A stretch of 64,000 bases of DNA. Source: Diphasiastrum complanatum (taxonomy: Eukaryota > Streptophyta > Lycopodiopsida > Lycopodiales > Lycopodiaceae). Both the position numbers and the translations under genes were made by a program. The notes beneath the pieces were generated by a model. That model had not been told where the DNA came from and made no database searches. It saw only the letters and a program-made list of their open reading frames with translations. Positions 1-10,595 of this stretch are shown in pieces. The first letter of the stretch is position 1. Each line of letters begins with the position of its first letter. The stretch covers positions 29,352,703-29,416,702 of the forward strand of contig CM055112.1 of NCBI GenBank assembly GCA_029204225.1. Reading direction: 5' to 3'.

Positions 1-499
1 GTTTCTGGATGATACTTGATACGTACACATAAAGTAGTCGAATGCTAGTAAGCAAGTAGACGGAAACACTAAATATGAGTCCGCCTGCGTGCAAGACTTT
101 ATTGCATAGGATTTGTAGATCCACAAGTCCTCTAGTAAGCGAGACATTACTCGTGGGAGAACTGTATTTCTCTCACGCCAACGCACTACGTGGATTTGCA
201 TGTAGTGCTTAAAGAATCAGAAGAATCAATAGATGATTTTTGTAGCCGTTGCACACATATCACTCTTATCTTGTCTGATCTTGAATGTAAATTAGTCTAC
301 TACTATTCGTGTGTCTGATTCACTTGTTCATTTAATTCTGCACCTTGGTTTGAGTTTGTGGAATGTTGTGTTAATCAAAACGTAGATCAGTAGTGTTTGT
401 CTACATTCTGGAGGACTAGTGATCAGCAATCATATCTGAAATCCATCAGAATTGTATTGTTGTTTGCTTTCGCATTTCTTTCGCGACTGCGACTCTCAT
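1..499. repeat. Unassigned repeat-derived sequence upstream of copia remnant
   Basis: No gene is visible. Bases 1 to about 105 match, in inverted orientation and with clear divergence, the stretch at about 20430-20545. Shared pieces are ATGCTAGTAAGCAAG and TCCGCCTGCGTGC. This marks an old dispersed repeat, probably the edge of an LTR or other element. The rest, to about 499, matches nothing else noticed in the window. Confidence 0.5.
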
Positions 500-1331
500 C
501 AAAATCATTAAGGAAGGAGAGCTTGTTCAAGTTGTTCTTAATTGCTTGTTGGATGCTCATGCTAACATTGTTCAAAGTATTGCTATTCAAAAGACTTTGC
601 CAAGTTTGATGGATTTTCAAGAGATGTTGATCAATGAAGAATATAGGCTTCAAGAAAGAGGTGGATCTACATCGACACTTCAAGAGGATGCTATGTTCAC
701 AAAGGAAAAATTCAAGAGCAAAACCAAAAGTAAGTGGTCTAAAGGGCAAGATCAAGTGGATGCTTCTTCAAGTGGCAAAAAGAAAGATAGATCAAAGCTC
801 AAATGCTTCTATTGTGGCATCAAAAGACACTTTGCAAGTGAGTGCTACAAGAAGAAGAGAGATCAAGGAGACAAGCAAGGTAATCTTACTCTTTATGAGG
901 ATGGTTTGGATGTTCAAGATGCAGATGATGATGCTTTTGTGATGTCTTCATGTATGCTTGCTAATGATGGAGATTTAGATCCTTGGTGGATTGATAGTGG
1001 AGCAAGTTCACACATGACCCTTCACAAAGAGTACTTCACCTCTTTGTTGGCATATGGAGATGACAAGAGGGTGATCTACACGGCCAATGATGGTGAGTGT
1101 GCAATCAAAGGGATTGGCACAATTCCTATTTTTCACTCTACAAATAGGAATGTTCATTTGGAGGATGTCTTGTTTATTCCATCTATTACCAAGAATTTGC
1201 TTAGTGTGAGTCAAATGCTAAGTAAAGGCCTCAAGGTGGAGTTTGATAGAGATGCTTGTATAATCAAAAGGAAGGATGTCTTGGTTGGAAAAGGTAAAAG
1301 ACAAGGGAAGCTGTTTTTGTGTTATTGCTAA
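500..1331 (+). pseudogene. Copia gag C-terminal part, zinc knuckle and protease
   Basis: The reading frame starts inside gag: ELVQVVL aligns with ELVQLIL of the intact element. A zinc knuckle CFYCGIKRHFASEC (CX2CX4HX4C) lies at about 808-850, followed by an acidic linker. The retropepsin-like site WWIDSGASSHMT is at about 984-1020, with the catalytic DSGA intact. Downstream FIPSITKNLLSVSQM is the usual copia protease end. The N-terminal half of gag is absent and the frame breaks near 1316, where the protease/pre-integrase join is shifted. In an active element this region would give the particle protein and the polyprotein-cleaving protease. Confidence 0.85.
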
Positions 1332-2150
1332 CCAAGTTGGATGTGTTTCAAGGGAGAAAATACCTATTCAAGAGGTCTGGCATAAAAGGATGGGACACCT
1401 CAATTTCAAGTCATTTCAGGTAATGGGTAGAAAGAAGATTGTGATAGGTCTTCCAAGTTCCTTAAGTGACATCAAACATGTTTGTGAGTCTTGTGCTTTT
1501 TCAAAGTCACATAGACTACCTTATACTAGATCTATATCTAGATTTACAAAGCCTTGTACATTTGGATATTCATGGATTTACTACAATGAGCAATAGTGGA
1601 GCTAAGATGTATGTAGCATTCATTGATGATTTTAGTCGATTTTGTTGGATCTATCTACTAAAGAGCAAGGACGAGGTGATATGAAGTCTTTATCAAGTTC
1701 AAGAATGCAAGGGAGAGTCAATTTTCCACATATAGTGAGGTGAGTAAAGCCTGCAAGGTTTACATTCCTTCTACTAACAAAGTGATTGTTGGTAGAGATG
1801 TCATCTTTGATGAGGAGAACATTCCAAAAGTGTTTTCAAGCATGACTGATAATGGTGTGGATGGATCTAACATTTTTGATGTTGATGAAAAGGATCCTAC
1901 TTTGGATGGTGATAATGATGGACCTTCATCAAGTCAAAAGCCAAGGAGAACATCAAGGGAAAGACAAGTACCTTCAAGGCTCACATATGATCAAAAGGGT
2001 AAGCAAGTAGTTTCTGGAAATTATGTTACTTTTCTAACCTCTTTTGATGAACCTACAAGTGTAGATGAAGCAAGGAAAGAAGAGGAGTGGATCCAAGCAA
2101 TGGATCCTGCGTATCAAGCTCTTGTGGAGAATGAAACATCTCTTGGTGGA
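1276..2150 (+). pseudogene. Copia integrase remnants and linker to RT
   Basis: The GAG-pre-integrase motif VWHKRMGHLNFKSF is at about 1377-1418, followed by CESCAFSKSHRLPY. The integrase core start MYVAFIDDFSRFCWIYLL is at about 1608-1660, but the rest of the core (second Asp and Glu) is deleted. From about 1740 the C-terminal linker KVYIPSTNKVIVGRDVIFDE is seen, then SFDEPTSVDEARKEEEWIQAM, the usual lead into RT. The match stops around ENETS (about 2145), where the non-copia segment begins. Frameshifts near 1590 and 1690 make it non-coding. Confidence 0.8.
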
Positions 2151-2865
2151 TTTTCTTGTGTGCATGGAGCTATGCAAGTGGATGGATGTTATCTTGCTGT
2201 AAAAGCAAGTAATGGATCTGGAAAACAAAGTTTGTTCAATGGCTTTTATGGTCAAGTTGATGATCAAGAGGTTGATCTCAAAGGGCTTCAACAAGACAAA
2301 AGGGAAGTTAAAAATTTGGAGCTAGTCAAAAGCATCAAAGGAGAGGTAATTGGCAAAGATGTTATGGATCTATTTTTGCAGCTTATGAAGACTCAAGTAA
2401 GGTCAAAGGAGTAGCAAGGAAGTGTTGTTCAAGTCTACTTTACTTGTTCTATCTCATGTTTGAGCATTTTCATGTGGATGTATGCAAATTGTCAAGATAT
2501 GGTAAAACTAGCTACATTGGTGAGCATCATTTTGATGTTGGATTTGTACTAGCATTCTTGGTTGGTATTGCTGATGGAAATGAAGCTATTAGAGGTTGAT
2601 TATATCACTCATTCATGGCCCGATCATCAAGTGTTGATGGTTTCTTGTGACAAGATGGAGATATAGGCTCATTCATGGAGTTTGATGGTGGATACAGGGC
2701 AACAAAGGACAAAGAAGGAGCAGACACGTAACCAAAAGTTGATCACTCACATTTATTATTTTTGTTTGCTGTATTTTCCCAGAGAGTTCAGAGTTGGAAG
2801 CATGGAGGAATCATCTCATTTACATTCCATGTAATTCTTCATGGCTCATTGAAGTGGTATTGCAA
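2150..2865 (+). other. Non-copia segment sitting in the RT position
   Basis: Where copia RT should be, the sequence instead matches about 4740-5600 on the minus strand, at roughly four identities in five by eye. Examples in translation are KGLQQDKRE against KGLQQHKRK, and NLELVKSIK in both. The frame stays open into this segment to 2414, then breaks. It resembles neither RT nor RNase H. It may be a captured host fragment or a non-autonomous element's filler. The product, if any, is unknown. Confidence 0.6.
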
Positions 2866-3042
2866 CATTTTGGGAGGGAGCAAGTCATTGCAAAGGAGGT
2901 GGAGCTTCAACATGTGTCCTCAAGGAAATGTGTAGCTGATATCTTCACCAAAGCATGGGGAAAGGACTTGTTCATAAAGCATATGACATCACTTGGAGTG
3001 TTATCAAGGTCCATGCTAAAACTAGTTGAAGAGGGAGTGTAA
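2866..3042 (+). pseudogene. Copia RNase H C-terminal end
   Basis: The translation EQVIAKEVELQHVSSRKC then VADIFTKAWGKDLF matches the end of the copia polyprotein at 18858-19021 almost residue for residue. It leads into the LTR through a purine-rich stretch (GAAGAGGGAGTG) that would act as the polypurine tract. Only the last 50 or so codons of RNase H remain. Confidence 0.85.
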
Positions 3043-3677
3043 AAGATTCAACTAGTTTGCTCATATTTGTTTTATTTCCATATTTGGCAAATTGAGGCCA
3101 ACTTTGTTTTTAGACTTAGATATTGACTTTTCAAAGTTCATTAGTCTAAATGTCATTCAAATAAACACTTTTTGAAAGTGTGAGAAAGTTAGAAGGCGAG
3201 TTTGAGTAGATTTTGAATATTGGGTACTTTGAATCTAGACCCAAAAATAGTAGGATTAGCATTTTGGAGAGAAAGCCAAGTGGCCAAATAGGGTTTGGAC
3301 CTATTATAAAAGGATGTAGCTCATGGAGAGACATATCTTCTCTCTTCTCTATCTCATTCCATGCTTAAATATGGTTCTCTTGGGTTCTAACATCCATTGG
3401 TGCACTATACTTGTGATTGCATGCAATTCTATGTGTAGAATGATCTATAATTGTTATTTTTGATCCACACATGTGAAATACAGTAGCTTGCTGATTTTTT
3501 ACGGGCAGAAATAGTACTTTATCATTTGATTCATGTGTGATCAAGTTCTATTAGAGTTTGCATCTCATTTTGTGTGGAGATGCTGATTTTTCTACATTGG
3601 TGAGATTGGAAGAGTATTTTTCTTTATAACCAGAGATCTTTCAAGTGGATTTGATCATAATGATCTAAAATCCATCA
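3040..3677 (+). repeat. 3' LTR of the degenerate copia element
   Basis: Aligns end to end with the LTR at 19022-19667. Its first dinucleotide has changed from TG to TA; the end is ATCCATCA against ATCTTTCA in the sister. A TATTATAAAAGG stretch near 3302 resembles a TATA box. It abuts a fragment of another copia family at 3678. Confidence 0.8.
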
Positions 3678-3827
3678 CACTCCACCCTATGACCTAAATC
3701 TGTGATTCTACTTACTGATAACAGATTTGTAAATAGTTTAGGAACATACAAAACTTTTGACAATAGTTTGAATTGATCATGCTGGAATTTTAGTCTTACA
3801 ACACCTTCACCTTCGATAGTGTGAGTG
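3678..3827 (-). pseudogene. Copia protease-region fragment
   Basis: On the minus strand STHTIEGEG, FQHDQFKLLSKVLYVP and ITDLGHRVE match the element at 25370-25530 (STHTIEGEG, FQHDQFKLLSKVLYVP, ITDLGHKVE). This is the region between protease and pre-integrase. It is bounded by the LTR at 3677 and by the 3' piece of the aspartic protease copy at 3828. Confidence 0.8.
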
Positions 3828-4138
3828 CTCAGTCCTCCTCCAACCATCTACTTCATTTTGGTCACCTCTAGTACTCTTTGCTTGGCCATTCGAAATGTTT
3901 CAAATTTGCAAAATGGTCCGTCGACTCCATCCATCCTGGGAAACATCCTCCAGCAAAACTATCATATCCTCTATGATCTTTCAGCCTCTCAAATCTCCTT
4001 CCAACCAGTGACATGCGATGCTCTTTAATCAGCTTACCCCATCTCATCGTCCAACCTCATCTCTCCAATACCACATAATATGTATTTCATTTTAGAACAA
4101 AACAATATTATGTGAGTTCTTATTATGTTACTTATAAA
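3828..4138 (+). pseudogene. 3' piece of a duplicated aspartic protease gene
   Basis: Nearly identical to the end of the intact gene (about 11913-12230), including stop codon and 3' flank: SILGNILQQNYHILYDLSA is conserved and the stop TAA is at about 4026-4028. Homology begins at CTCAGTCCTCCTC (3828) and fades near 4138. The 5' part of the same copy lies inverted at 5892-7128. Small changes (AIGNVS to AIRNVS, PATCDAL to PVTCDAL) show it is not under tight constraint. Confidence 0.9.
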
Positions 4139-4673
4139 ACATCAAATTACTTGGATTATTAGATTTTATGTGGGATGTTGTTTATTTTCTAATATCCCAA
4201 AGAATAAATGAAAAGTGCATAATATGTGTACTTTATCATAGCATACTATAAGATTTTATAATATGATGCAACTATGATTGTGAGAGTGTTGAGATCAGCA
4301 TGCATATAGTGGGATGCACATTGTAAATAGCAAAGAAATGCCTCTATTCCTCGGGTCGAGGACTCAATTTTATATAATCAACAAGCTTTTCGAACCTGAG
4401 AAAATAATATTCAATTTAACAAGTGGATTTATTAGCTCATTTCGAGCTTGTGACCAAATTAATTTTGTACACTTTTTTGTTGTCGAAATGATCTAGTAAT
4501 CAAAGTTACTTAAAGTATATTAGTGATGACAATGGATAGCTCTACATCATACCTTTTGATATTCATCGATATAAAACGATCAAAAATTGAGATTCCAAAT
4601 TAGATTTAGCAGGTCATACATGGATTCTTGCACTTGTGAACAGACACAAAGTACTATGTGGGTGAGGGGGATA

Positions 4674-4711
<38 letters not shown>

Positions 4712-4739
4712 ATGCTTCACTATTTCTCACATCAATTTT
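4139..4739. other. Intergenic stretch without recognisable gene
   Basis: AT-rich sequence with only short chance ORFs. The one clear structure is a perfect (TG)n microsatellite at 4675-4710. Confidence 0.6.
4675..4710. repeat. (TG)n microsatellite
   Basis: About 18 perfect TG units, at the left edge of the non-copia segment. Confidence 0.95.
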
Positions 4740-5891
4740 ACACATCAAGATATAACTAGAACATGAAGAACCAAATAGAATGTGAATGAAATTATTCCTC
4801 CAAGTTTCAAACTTGGAACTCTTTGAAAAATTACAGCAACCAAACAATAAATGTGAGTGATGACCATTTGCTTGCTTGTCTCCTCCAACTTTGTCCTTTC
4901 TTGATATGTCTCCAGCCTAAAACTCTATGAATGAGCCTCCATTTCCATCTTGTCACAAGAAACCATTAAACCTTGGAAATCCATGAGTAGGTGAGTACAT
5001 CAATGATGCAAATCCAGCACCACATGACTCCATATAACTAAGTGATAGCACTAGTCCATCTTCAAGATCTACTTGACACAAGAAAATGACCATGAATTCA
5101 CCAAAAATTGACAATCTCCAAGTATTGGCACCAAGTAGCTCAACACTTGAGAACTTAGGCATGGATGAGTAGTATAATGAACCTCCAATAGCTTCATTTC
5201 CATCAGCAAAACCAGCTAATAATTATAGTACAACTCCAACAATAAGATATTGCAAGACATTGCAGCTAGTTTGTCCATATCTTGACAATTTGCACACATT
5301 CCCATGAAATAGCTCAAACATGAAATAGAATAAGTAAAGTAAACTTGAACAACACTTCCTTGTCGCTCCTTTGACCTTACTTGAGTTTAAAGACTTATGC
5401 AAAAACAGATCCAAAACATGTTTGCCAAATAACCTTCTTTTGATGCTCTTGACTAGCTCCAAATTGCCACCTTTCCTTTTGTGTTGCTGAAGCCCTTTGA
5501 GACCAACCTCTTGATCTTTCACTTGACCATCAAAGCCATTGACTAAGATCTCTTTTCCAGATCCATTAGTTGATTTTATAGCATGATGAGAATCAATTTC
5601 CACTTGTATAGCATCATCTACACAAGAAGATTCTCCAAAACATGTGAGCAAAGCAAGGTGAGTCGCTTCCACTTGCTTAACTTTCTCTTGAACATCAAAG
5701 ATATCAAAGATATGAATATCTTTAGACGTGAAACTCTGTAAATACTCCCTCTCAAGCATATGATATAGACCCAACAAGATCTCATCAATGCTTGATTTCA
5801 AATTTCCACAAAGGTTAGTGAAAACAATGCCACCAATGTCACCATCATAAATCAAAAGATAGATTTCAAACTTTCCATCCAATATAAAGTA
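4740..5891 (-). other. Second copy of the non-copia segment
   Basis: Read on the minus strand, this aligns with 2150-2865 over most of its length: NGFDGQVKDQEVGLKGLQQ and NLELVKSIK, then the non-coding tail. It is longer than the copy in the copia element. It has extra open frame at its 5' end (5600-5891, with DIHIFDIFDVQEKVKQVE) and extra sequence in the middle (about 4960-5200). It adjoins the broken aspartic protease at 5892 and reads in frame across that junction by chance. I recognise no protein family. It may be the fuller form of what the copia element carries. Confidence 0.55.
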
Positions 5892-7128
5892 GAGGAGGAC
5901 TGAGGCTGCTTCCATTGAGGAAGTGAATGGTGAAAGAGGGAGGTTGAAAATTGGGTTGAGAAGATGTGTCGTAACAAAGAAGGGGGCTAGACTTAGGGCC
6001 GCCAACAGTGGGGAGGGATTAGACTAGCAAAGGTGGATTTGACAATGGCGTAGGCGTTGGCCTCCAAATAGGTGAGGGATGTGCCTGAGTCAAAGATTGT
6101 GCCAGCGCTTGATGAATTGAAGCTGCTGCCAGTTATTTGGAGAGGGCTTCCTCCCACATCGATCCCCGTGATACCCACATAATAAAATGATGGGATAGGA
6201 CCGTCGAGGATGGGAGTGGTAAGTATGTCGAGTCCTGAAAGAGCAGCCGCAGAACCAAATAAGACGGGACTGTTGGTTTTAATGGAAACTTCAAAGGCTA
6301 CCATACAGTAGGAGAATTGCTCCTGGACGAGGACGGAACTAAGCTGAGAAATGAGTGAGAGAGGTCCCCTTCCTAACCCCATCCCGCCACTGTCGTTCGA
6401 AAAGCTGATTCCAGAATTGTTGTGGCCACAGCCGAAGGCAATAGGCAGTGATACGGACACCCCCGTTGTAGTGTTCATAGTCACTGTGTCGTTGGAGAGA
6501 TCGCCGATTGTAACGGATTTGTCTCCATATTCATACAGATACGGGCAGCTGGAGCCGTTGCTGCATGCAGGTAATTGATTGCTCCCAAGGGCTTGGCAAG
6601 CCTGGCTACTACAAGAGATCTGAGAATAGGAGGAAGAATTGGAAGGATCAAAGATAGAGTCGTTGGTTTTGTAACATTGTAGACAGGGCAAGCATTGCAC
6701 CCACACCAGATCGCTACCAGTATCGGCGATAGCATGAAAGGTTGTTACCGGTGTGCCCAGCTGCAACTGCATCAGATACTCTGGCTGAAATTGATCTGAC
6801 TCCAGAGGCGTGGTGAAGTCATATAAGAGCCTGGAAGTGGCAGCAGTGGAGTTGGTGGAGAAGGCGCGTGCTCTGCTTCCGATGCGTAGGGCACGTGAGT
6901 TGCTTCTGCGGATCGCCTGCTGGAGCCTTTGGAATGTAGTTGCGGTTGAACCAGAGAGTTTATCTCTGTGGATGAACTCTGATCTCATACCAACTTGCCT
7001 CGCCGGAGTTGTGGATGTGCCGAACAATGAACTTCCAAATGATTAGGTAACGTGCACGGCCGCAGCACTTCCAATGCATTCTTGCAAAGTCGAAGCATTG
7101 GCGATGCACCTTGGGAACTTGGTTGTGG
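5892..7128 (-). pseudogene. 5' piece of duplicated aspartic protease gene
   Basis: Nearly identical to 10695-11926 of the intact gene, in reverse orientation. It has the first catalytic motif ADTGSDLVWVQC, the cysteine-rich nepenthesin insert and the second motif FDSGTSLTYL. It is broken in several ways: the signal peptide start is missing; a stop (TAA) replaces a Thr-Glu codon pair before SFGSSLFG (near 7046); one codon is lost at GGMGLGRG; a frameshift lies after TFASLI; and it ends at 5892. The flap reads YEYGDKS here and YGFGDKS in the intact gene. Confidence 0.9.
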
Positions 7129-7146
7129 CTTCTCCTAAGTGCATCA

Positions 7147-7986
7147 TCAACAAAAATAGTAAAAAGTACATGCCAACTTAATCTATTATTTTTTAAACCA
7201 GTGTTACATTTTAATATACTTTTGAATATCATACGAAGTCTAGATCGTATACAAAAAATTATACGACATAATAGTAAATTACGTTGTTTAAATTCTATGG
7301 ATTTTCAATTTCGATGGATGTTTTTTTGTCTTTGCATTTTATATCCTCTTCCTTGACCTGCACATGAAAAACTGTTTAAGTTCAATTAATTAATGATGTG
7401 TCACCTATCTTGTACAACTGAATCACTAAGAAACAGAAAAATGAAAATTTTCATATGGCATAATGTACCTTAGCACCTTTCAATCGAAAATGATAGTACT
7501 GACGAAGATCGAATTGCAACATGTCTAGTTCTACGAATGTGATTGAGACTCCAATCTTCTTCAACCTCAATTATAGCAAGAATGTTGCCATTTCTTTTCA
7601 CTGTTTTTGTAAGTTGCTCTTAATTATTTAATGCATAATCTTAATCTAGTGGCTTCCACCCATTTTTGAGTTTTACCCATCTTCTATAATACAGCAACAA
7701 AGTGACCTTTTGTTTTTCTATGTGATATCTAAATGCCATTGATGACTTACATACTCTGCACTCAACTTGCTCATTTTGTTTCGTATCCCAACAATCATCC
7801 AACAACTTGGCGAACATTTCATCACTCAAGTCCTTACAAATAAATATTGTTTTCGTTCGTCGAGAACATTGCATTCGAAAAAAAAATCAACAAAAATAGT
7901 AAAAGGTAGATACCAACTTAATCTATTATTCTCTGAACCAGTGCTACATTTTAATATACTCTGAATATCATATAAAGTCTAGATCA
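7147..7986. repeat. Pair of about 100-bp direct repeats with intervening sequence
   Basis: About 7147-7245 and 7886-7986 match closely. Both contain ATCAACAAAAATAGTAAAA, CCAACTTAATCTATTATT and GTCTAGATC. Between them is AT-rich sequence with a minus-strand 77-codon frame (7641-7874) containing CRVC and a downstream H; it resembles no family I can name. The first repeat starts where homology to the protease gene ends, so it may belong to the element that broke that copy. Confidence 0.5.
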
Positions 7987-8904
7987 AAAACTTTCTAAAA
8001 TTGCTTAATCTGGAGAAATCCATTCATTTCTCAAAAAATCTGATAGAAGATATGGCTCTAATCTACCCACTAAACCATTTTTATCAAGAATATAGGTGTG
8101 ATCATAAAAAAAAACTCTTGACTCTAAAAGGGATTTTGTAGAACGACCTTTATATTACAAAACATTGATATTAGAATGTATGACATCAATTATTTCTACA
8201 ATAGATTGAAATGATTGCCATTCAACGAAATTTGATGGATACAAATCTACAAAACCAACAAAAATATCGTGAGGAAAATTTAATATAAAGAAAATGCTAA
8301 TACTAAAGAAATTTAATCTGAATATGTACATACTAATCATATACTTACAATTGCATTTTCTTCTATCATCTGGATTCAAATCCTAAATGTTGAATTCTTT
8401 GTGAAGATAGAGATGTCGTGGAGGACATGGGGCTGCCAATTGATGCACTAGAACAAGATCGTCATGATGGACTTGATGACACATTTTCAGAGGATCAGGT
8501 GCAAGCTTCACAGGCTAATGATGATATTGAACGTGATGCATTGTCATCGAATGGATCAACGACACACGACACACCTTCTCGATTTCCCTTGTTGTCACCA
8601 TCACCATTAGCTTGTGAAGATCAACTTATTAGTAAACAACCCATTCATTAGAGAAAATTTGGCCTTGGAATGGGCCCTATAAGGATTGTGTGAAGAATTG
8701 AAAAAGATTATCTATGTTAGATATAGGGGTCTTATGTTTTTTACATCAAGCATCTAGGTATAGGATGTTGATAGGAATAAATTTGGCATAGATGACAAAT
8801 TATGCATTTCCACTTGTAATGCCACTATTGAGCCAAAATAGAGTAAGAGGCTAAACACGTGCCAATTAGAGTGTAGACAAGTGTAAAGCTTTTGTTTGAT
8901 GAAT
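7987..8904. other. Stretch without recognised gene; one acidic 77-codon ORF
   Basis: Mostly AT-rich. A short + strand frame at 8418-8651 is acidic and Ser/Asp/Gln-rich (LPIDALEQDRHDGLDDTF) with no recognisable domain. It could be a fragment of an old transposon ORF. Nothing else is supportable. Confidence 0.4.
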
Positions 8905-9055
8905 TCCAAGAGGTCCAATAGGATTTAGAGGTGGAACCTTGTGAGGTCCAATAGAAAATTGAGGTGTGCTTGAATATAGTCCAATAGAATTAAGAGGTGC
9001 ATGGATCAATGATCCAATAGGGTCAAGAGGTGACAAAATATGGTCCAATCATAGT
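8905..9055. repeat. Imperfect tandem repeat, about 35-40 bp period
   Basis: Five loose copies of a unit built on GTCCAATAGRATTAAGAGGTG. The units have diverged in length and sequence, so the array is old. Confidence 0.6.
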
Positions 9056-9558
9056 TAAGCATAGTGGTAGCTTGTGGATCTACTAGTATCATTGTACTCC
9101 TCATTTTGAATCTAATTGATTTGGTGATTTCATGGATTTTGTGAGTTATTGGATTTCTAGCTTTCTCTCTCTACCTGAGAGCTCATGATGTTTTTTCTCT
9201 CTCTACCCGAGGAGAGCAGCTTGTTTTTACTTAGATTATTTTTTGAATACTTCCCACACGTGTGAGTGAGAGTTGGAAGTGATTGAATGCATGTAGTAGT
9301 GTATTTTTGCCATAGGATCTAAGATTGATCTTGAATCTCAATCTAGTCTTAATCTTGGTGCATCTACACACCTTAGGAGATCACAAGTACATGTAGTGGA
9401 CAGTCTACACGTGTGAAATTCAACAATTGCCACGTAGGATGACAACTTTTTGGCAATGTAGAATACTAAAATAAAATCTTTTTATGCCCGCAATCCTCCC
9501 CACACAGTCTTCGATGGTTATTATGTGCATAGTATAGTTTGTGGCTAAAAAAAATCAC
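9056..9558. other. No gene; LTR-like fragments
   Basis: Contains ACACGTGT G-box-like palindromes (about 9248 and 9397) and CTCTCTCTACC repeats like those in plant LTRs. No termini, primer site or ORF could be fixed. Confidence 0.35.
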
Positions 9559-9912
9559 AACTTTTGAACGACAACTTGGATTGAGATGATTACGATGCCA
9601 TTAGAAAGCCCTCGACGAGAGCTTTTCAACGACACCCAAGATGACCCAGTTCCGAGCTATGAAGAATTTATGGCCAGTCAAAGTTTTGGTTGGTCAACTC
9701 GATATCTCTTTCGAGCGTAGTTGACCAGTTGACCAACTGCGCTTGAAAGAGATATCGGGTTGACCAACTATTGACTGACCAAAACTTTGACTGGCCATAA
9801 CTTCTTCAGTTTAGTTCAGAATTGGGTCATCTTGGGTGTCGTTGAAAAGCTCTCGTCAAGGGCTTTCTATTGGCACCGTAATTGTCTCAATCAAAGTTGT
9901 CGTTCAAAAGTT
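9559..9912. repeat. Foldback: long inverted repeat with almost no loop
   Basis: The arm 9559-9730 is the reverse complement of 9731-9912, with small indels and about one mismatch in seven. AACTTTTGAACGACAACTT opens the left arm and its complement closes the right arm. The centre is the palindrome AGTTGACCAGTTGACCAACT. There is no coding content. It could be a foldback/MITE-like element or a palindromic duplication. A transcript would form a roughly 170-bp hairpin, a natural small-RNA precursor. Confidence 0.85.
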
Positions 9913-10391
9913 ACACTTTTGAGAAAAAAAAGCATGTTTTTGAAAGGCCCCTTTTATGCTCAAAATTTTTCTAATGTGGATTTGATTTGCCTTGTCTGTT
10001 AGATTCTCATCCTGAGCGCAACGCTTGCTCCACCTGCAAAATGACACTCTCTCTCACGCGCGCAAGCGTAGATGAACATGTATTGTTGCTCTTTCTCTCT
10101 CTATTTCTCTAGCAAGCGAACAACAACGGTCATTACTACACGGATGGCGTGACAAACCTCCGAGAGTTGATAACCTGTGTGTGAAAACGGGCCTTCCCAT
10201 TCTATGAGGGCCAGGCCCAAAAGGGGGGGGTACCTGAAGACGAATGGCATTTGGCTGGCCTTTGTGTGTGATTAAACCCTCGAGTAATGTAAAGACACTA
10301 TAATAATGATAAGGATGGTCGCTATAGCTATTGTGAACAGTGCATGTAAACTCGAGAACGTGTCTGACCCGTTTCTTTGATGGTCGCTATT
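9913..10391. other. Upstream region of the aspartic protease gene
   Basis: No ORF of note. A run of nine G occurs at about 10220. The stretch GGATGGT(C/T)GCT recurs three times (about 10313, 10378 with a slight change, 10444), which may reflect small duplications in the promoter region. Confidence 0.4.
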
Positions 10392-10400
10392 GTATATATA
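10392..10400 (+). promoter_or_regulatory. Likely TATA box of the aspartic protease gene
   Basis: TATATATA lies about 200 bp before the chosen ATG. That leaves a plausible 5' UTR of about 160-170 nt. Inference from position and sequence only. Confidence 0.5.
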
Positions 10401-10595
10401 ACCTCAGGAAACGTACGACCAGTTCCCAAGTGAATACGCGTAAGGATGGTTGCTGTTTTGGTATCTAACGTGAAGAAGGAATTCCCATATGCATAACAGT
10501 TTTCAATAATTCATCTTCTATGTCAATCCGGATCACAGTTAGATATACCTTCTATTGAGAACGCCTCAGGCTTGAGCGAACTTGAAGCAGCCACC

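Larger units (their letters stand above)
500..3677 (+). mobile_element. Degenerate Ty1/copia element with RT region replaced
   Basis: The 3' part of a copia element, in order: gag remnant, CCHC zinc knuckle, aspartic protease, GAG-pre-integrase, scraps of integrase and the integrase-RT linker, a non-copia segment (about 2150-2865), the end of RNase H and a 3' LTR (3040-3677). No 5' LTR or start of gag is present. Order and residues match the intact copia polyprotein at 51772-55740. It belongs to the same family as the fragment at 17354-19667, because the LTRs and linker align. It is dead: frame is broken several times and integrase core and RT are missing. Confidence 0.85.

Noticed and set aside
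6351-7046. Opposite-strand ORFs over both protease copies (also 10646-11002, 11234-11464)
   Set aside because: They mirror the protease frame; their similarity to each other only reflects the gene duplication.
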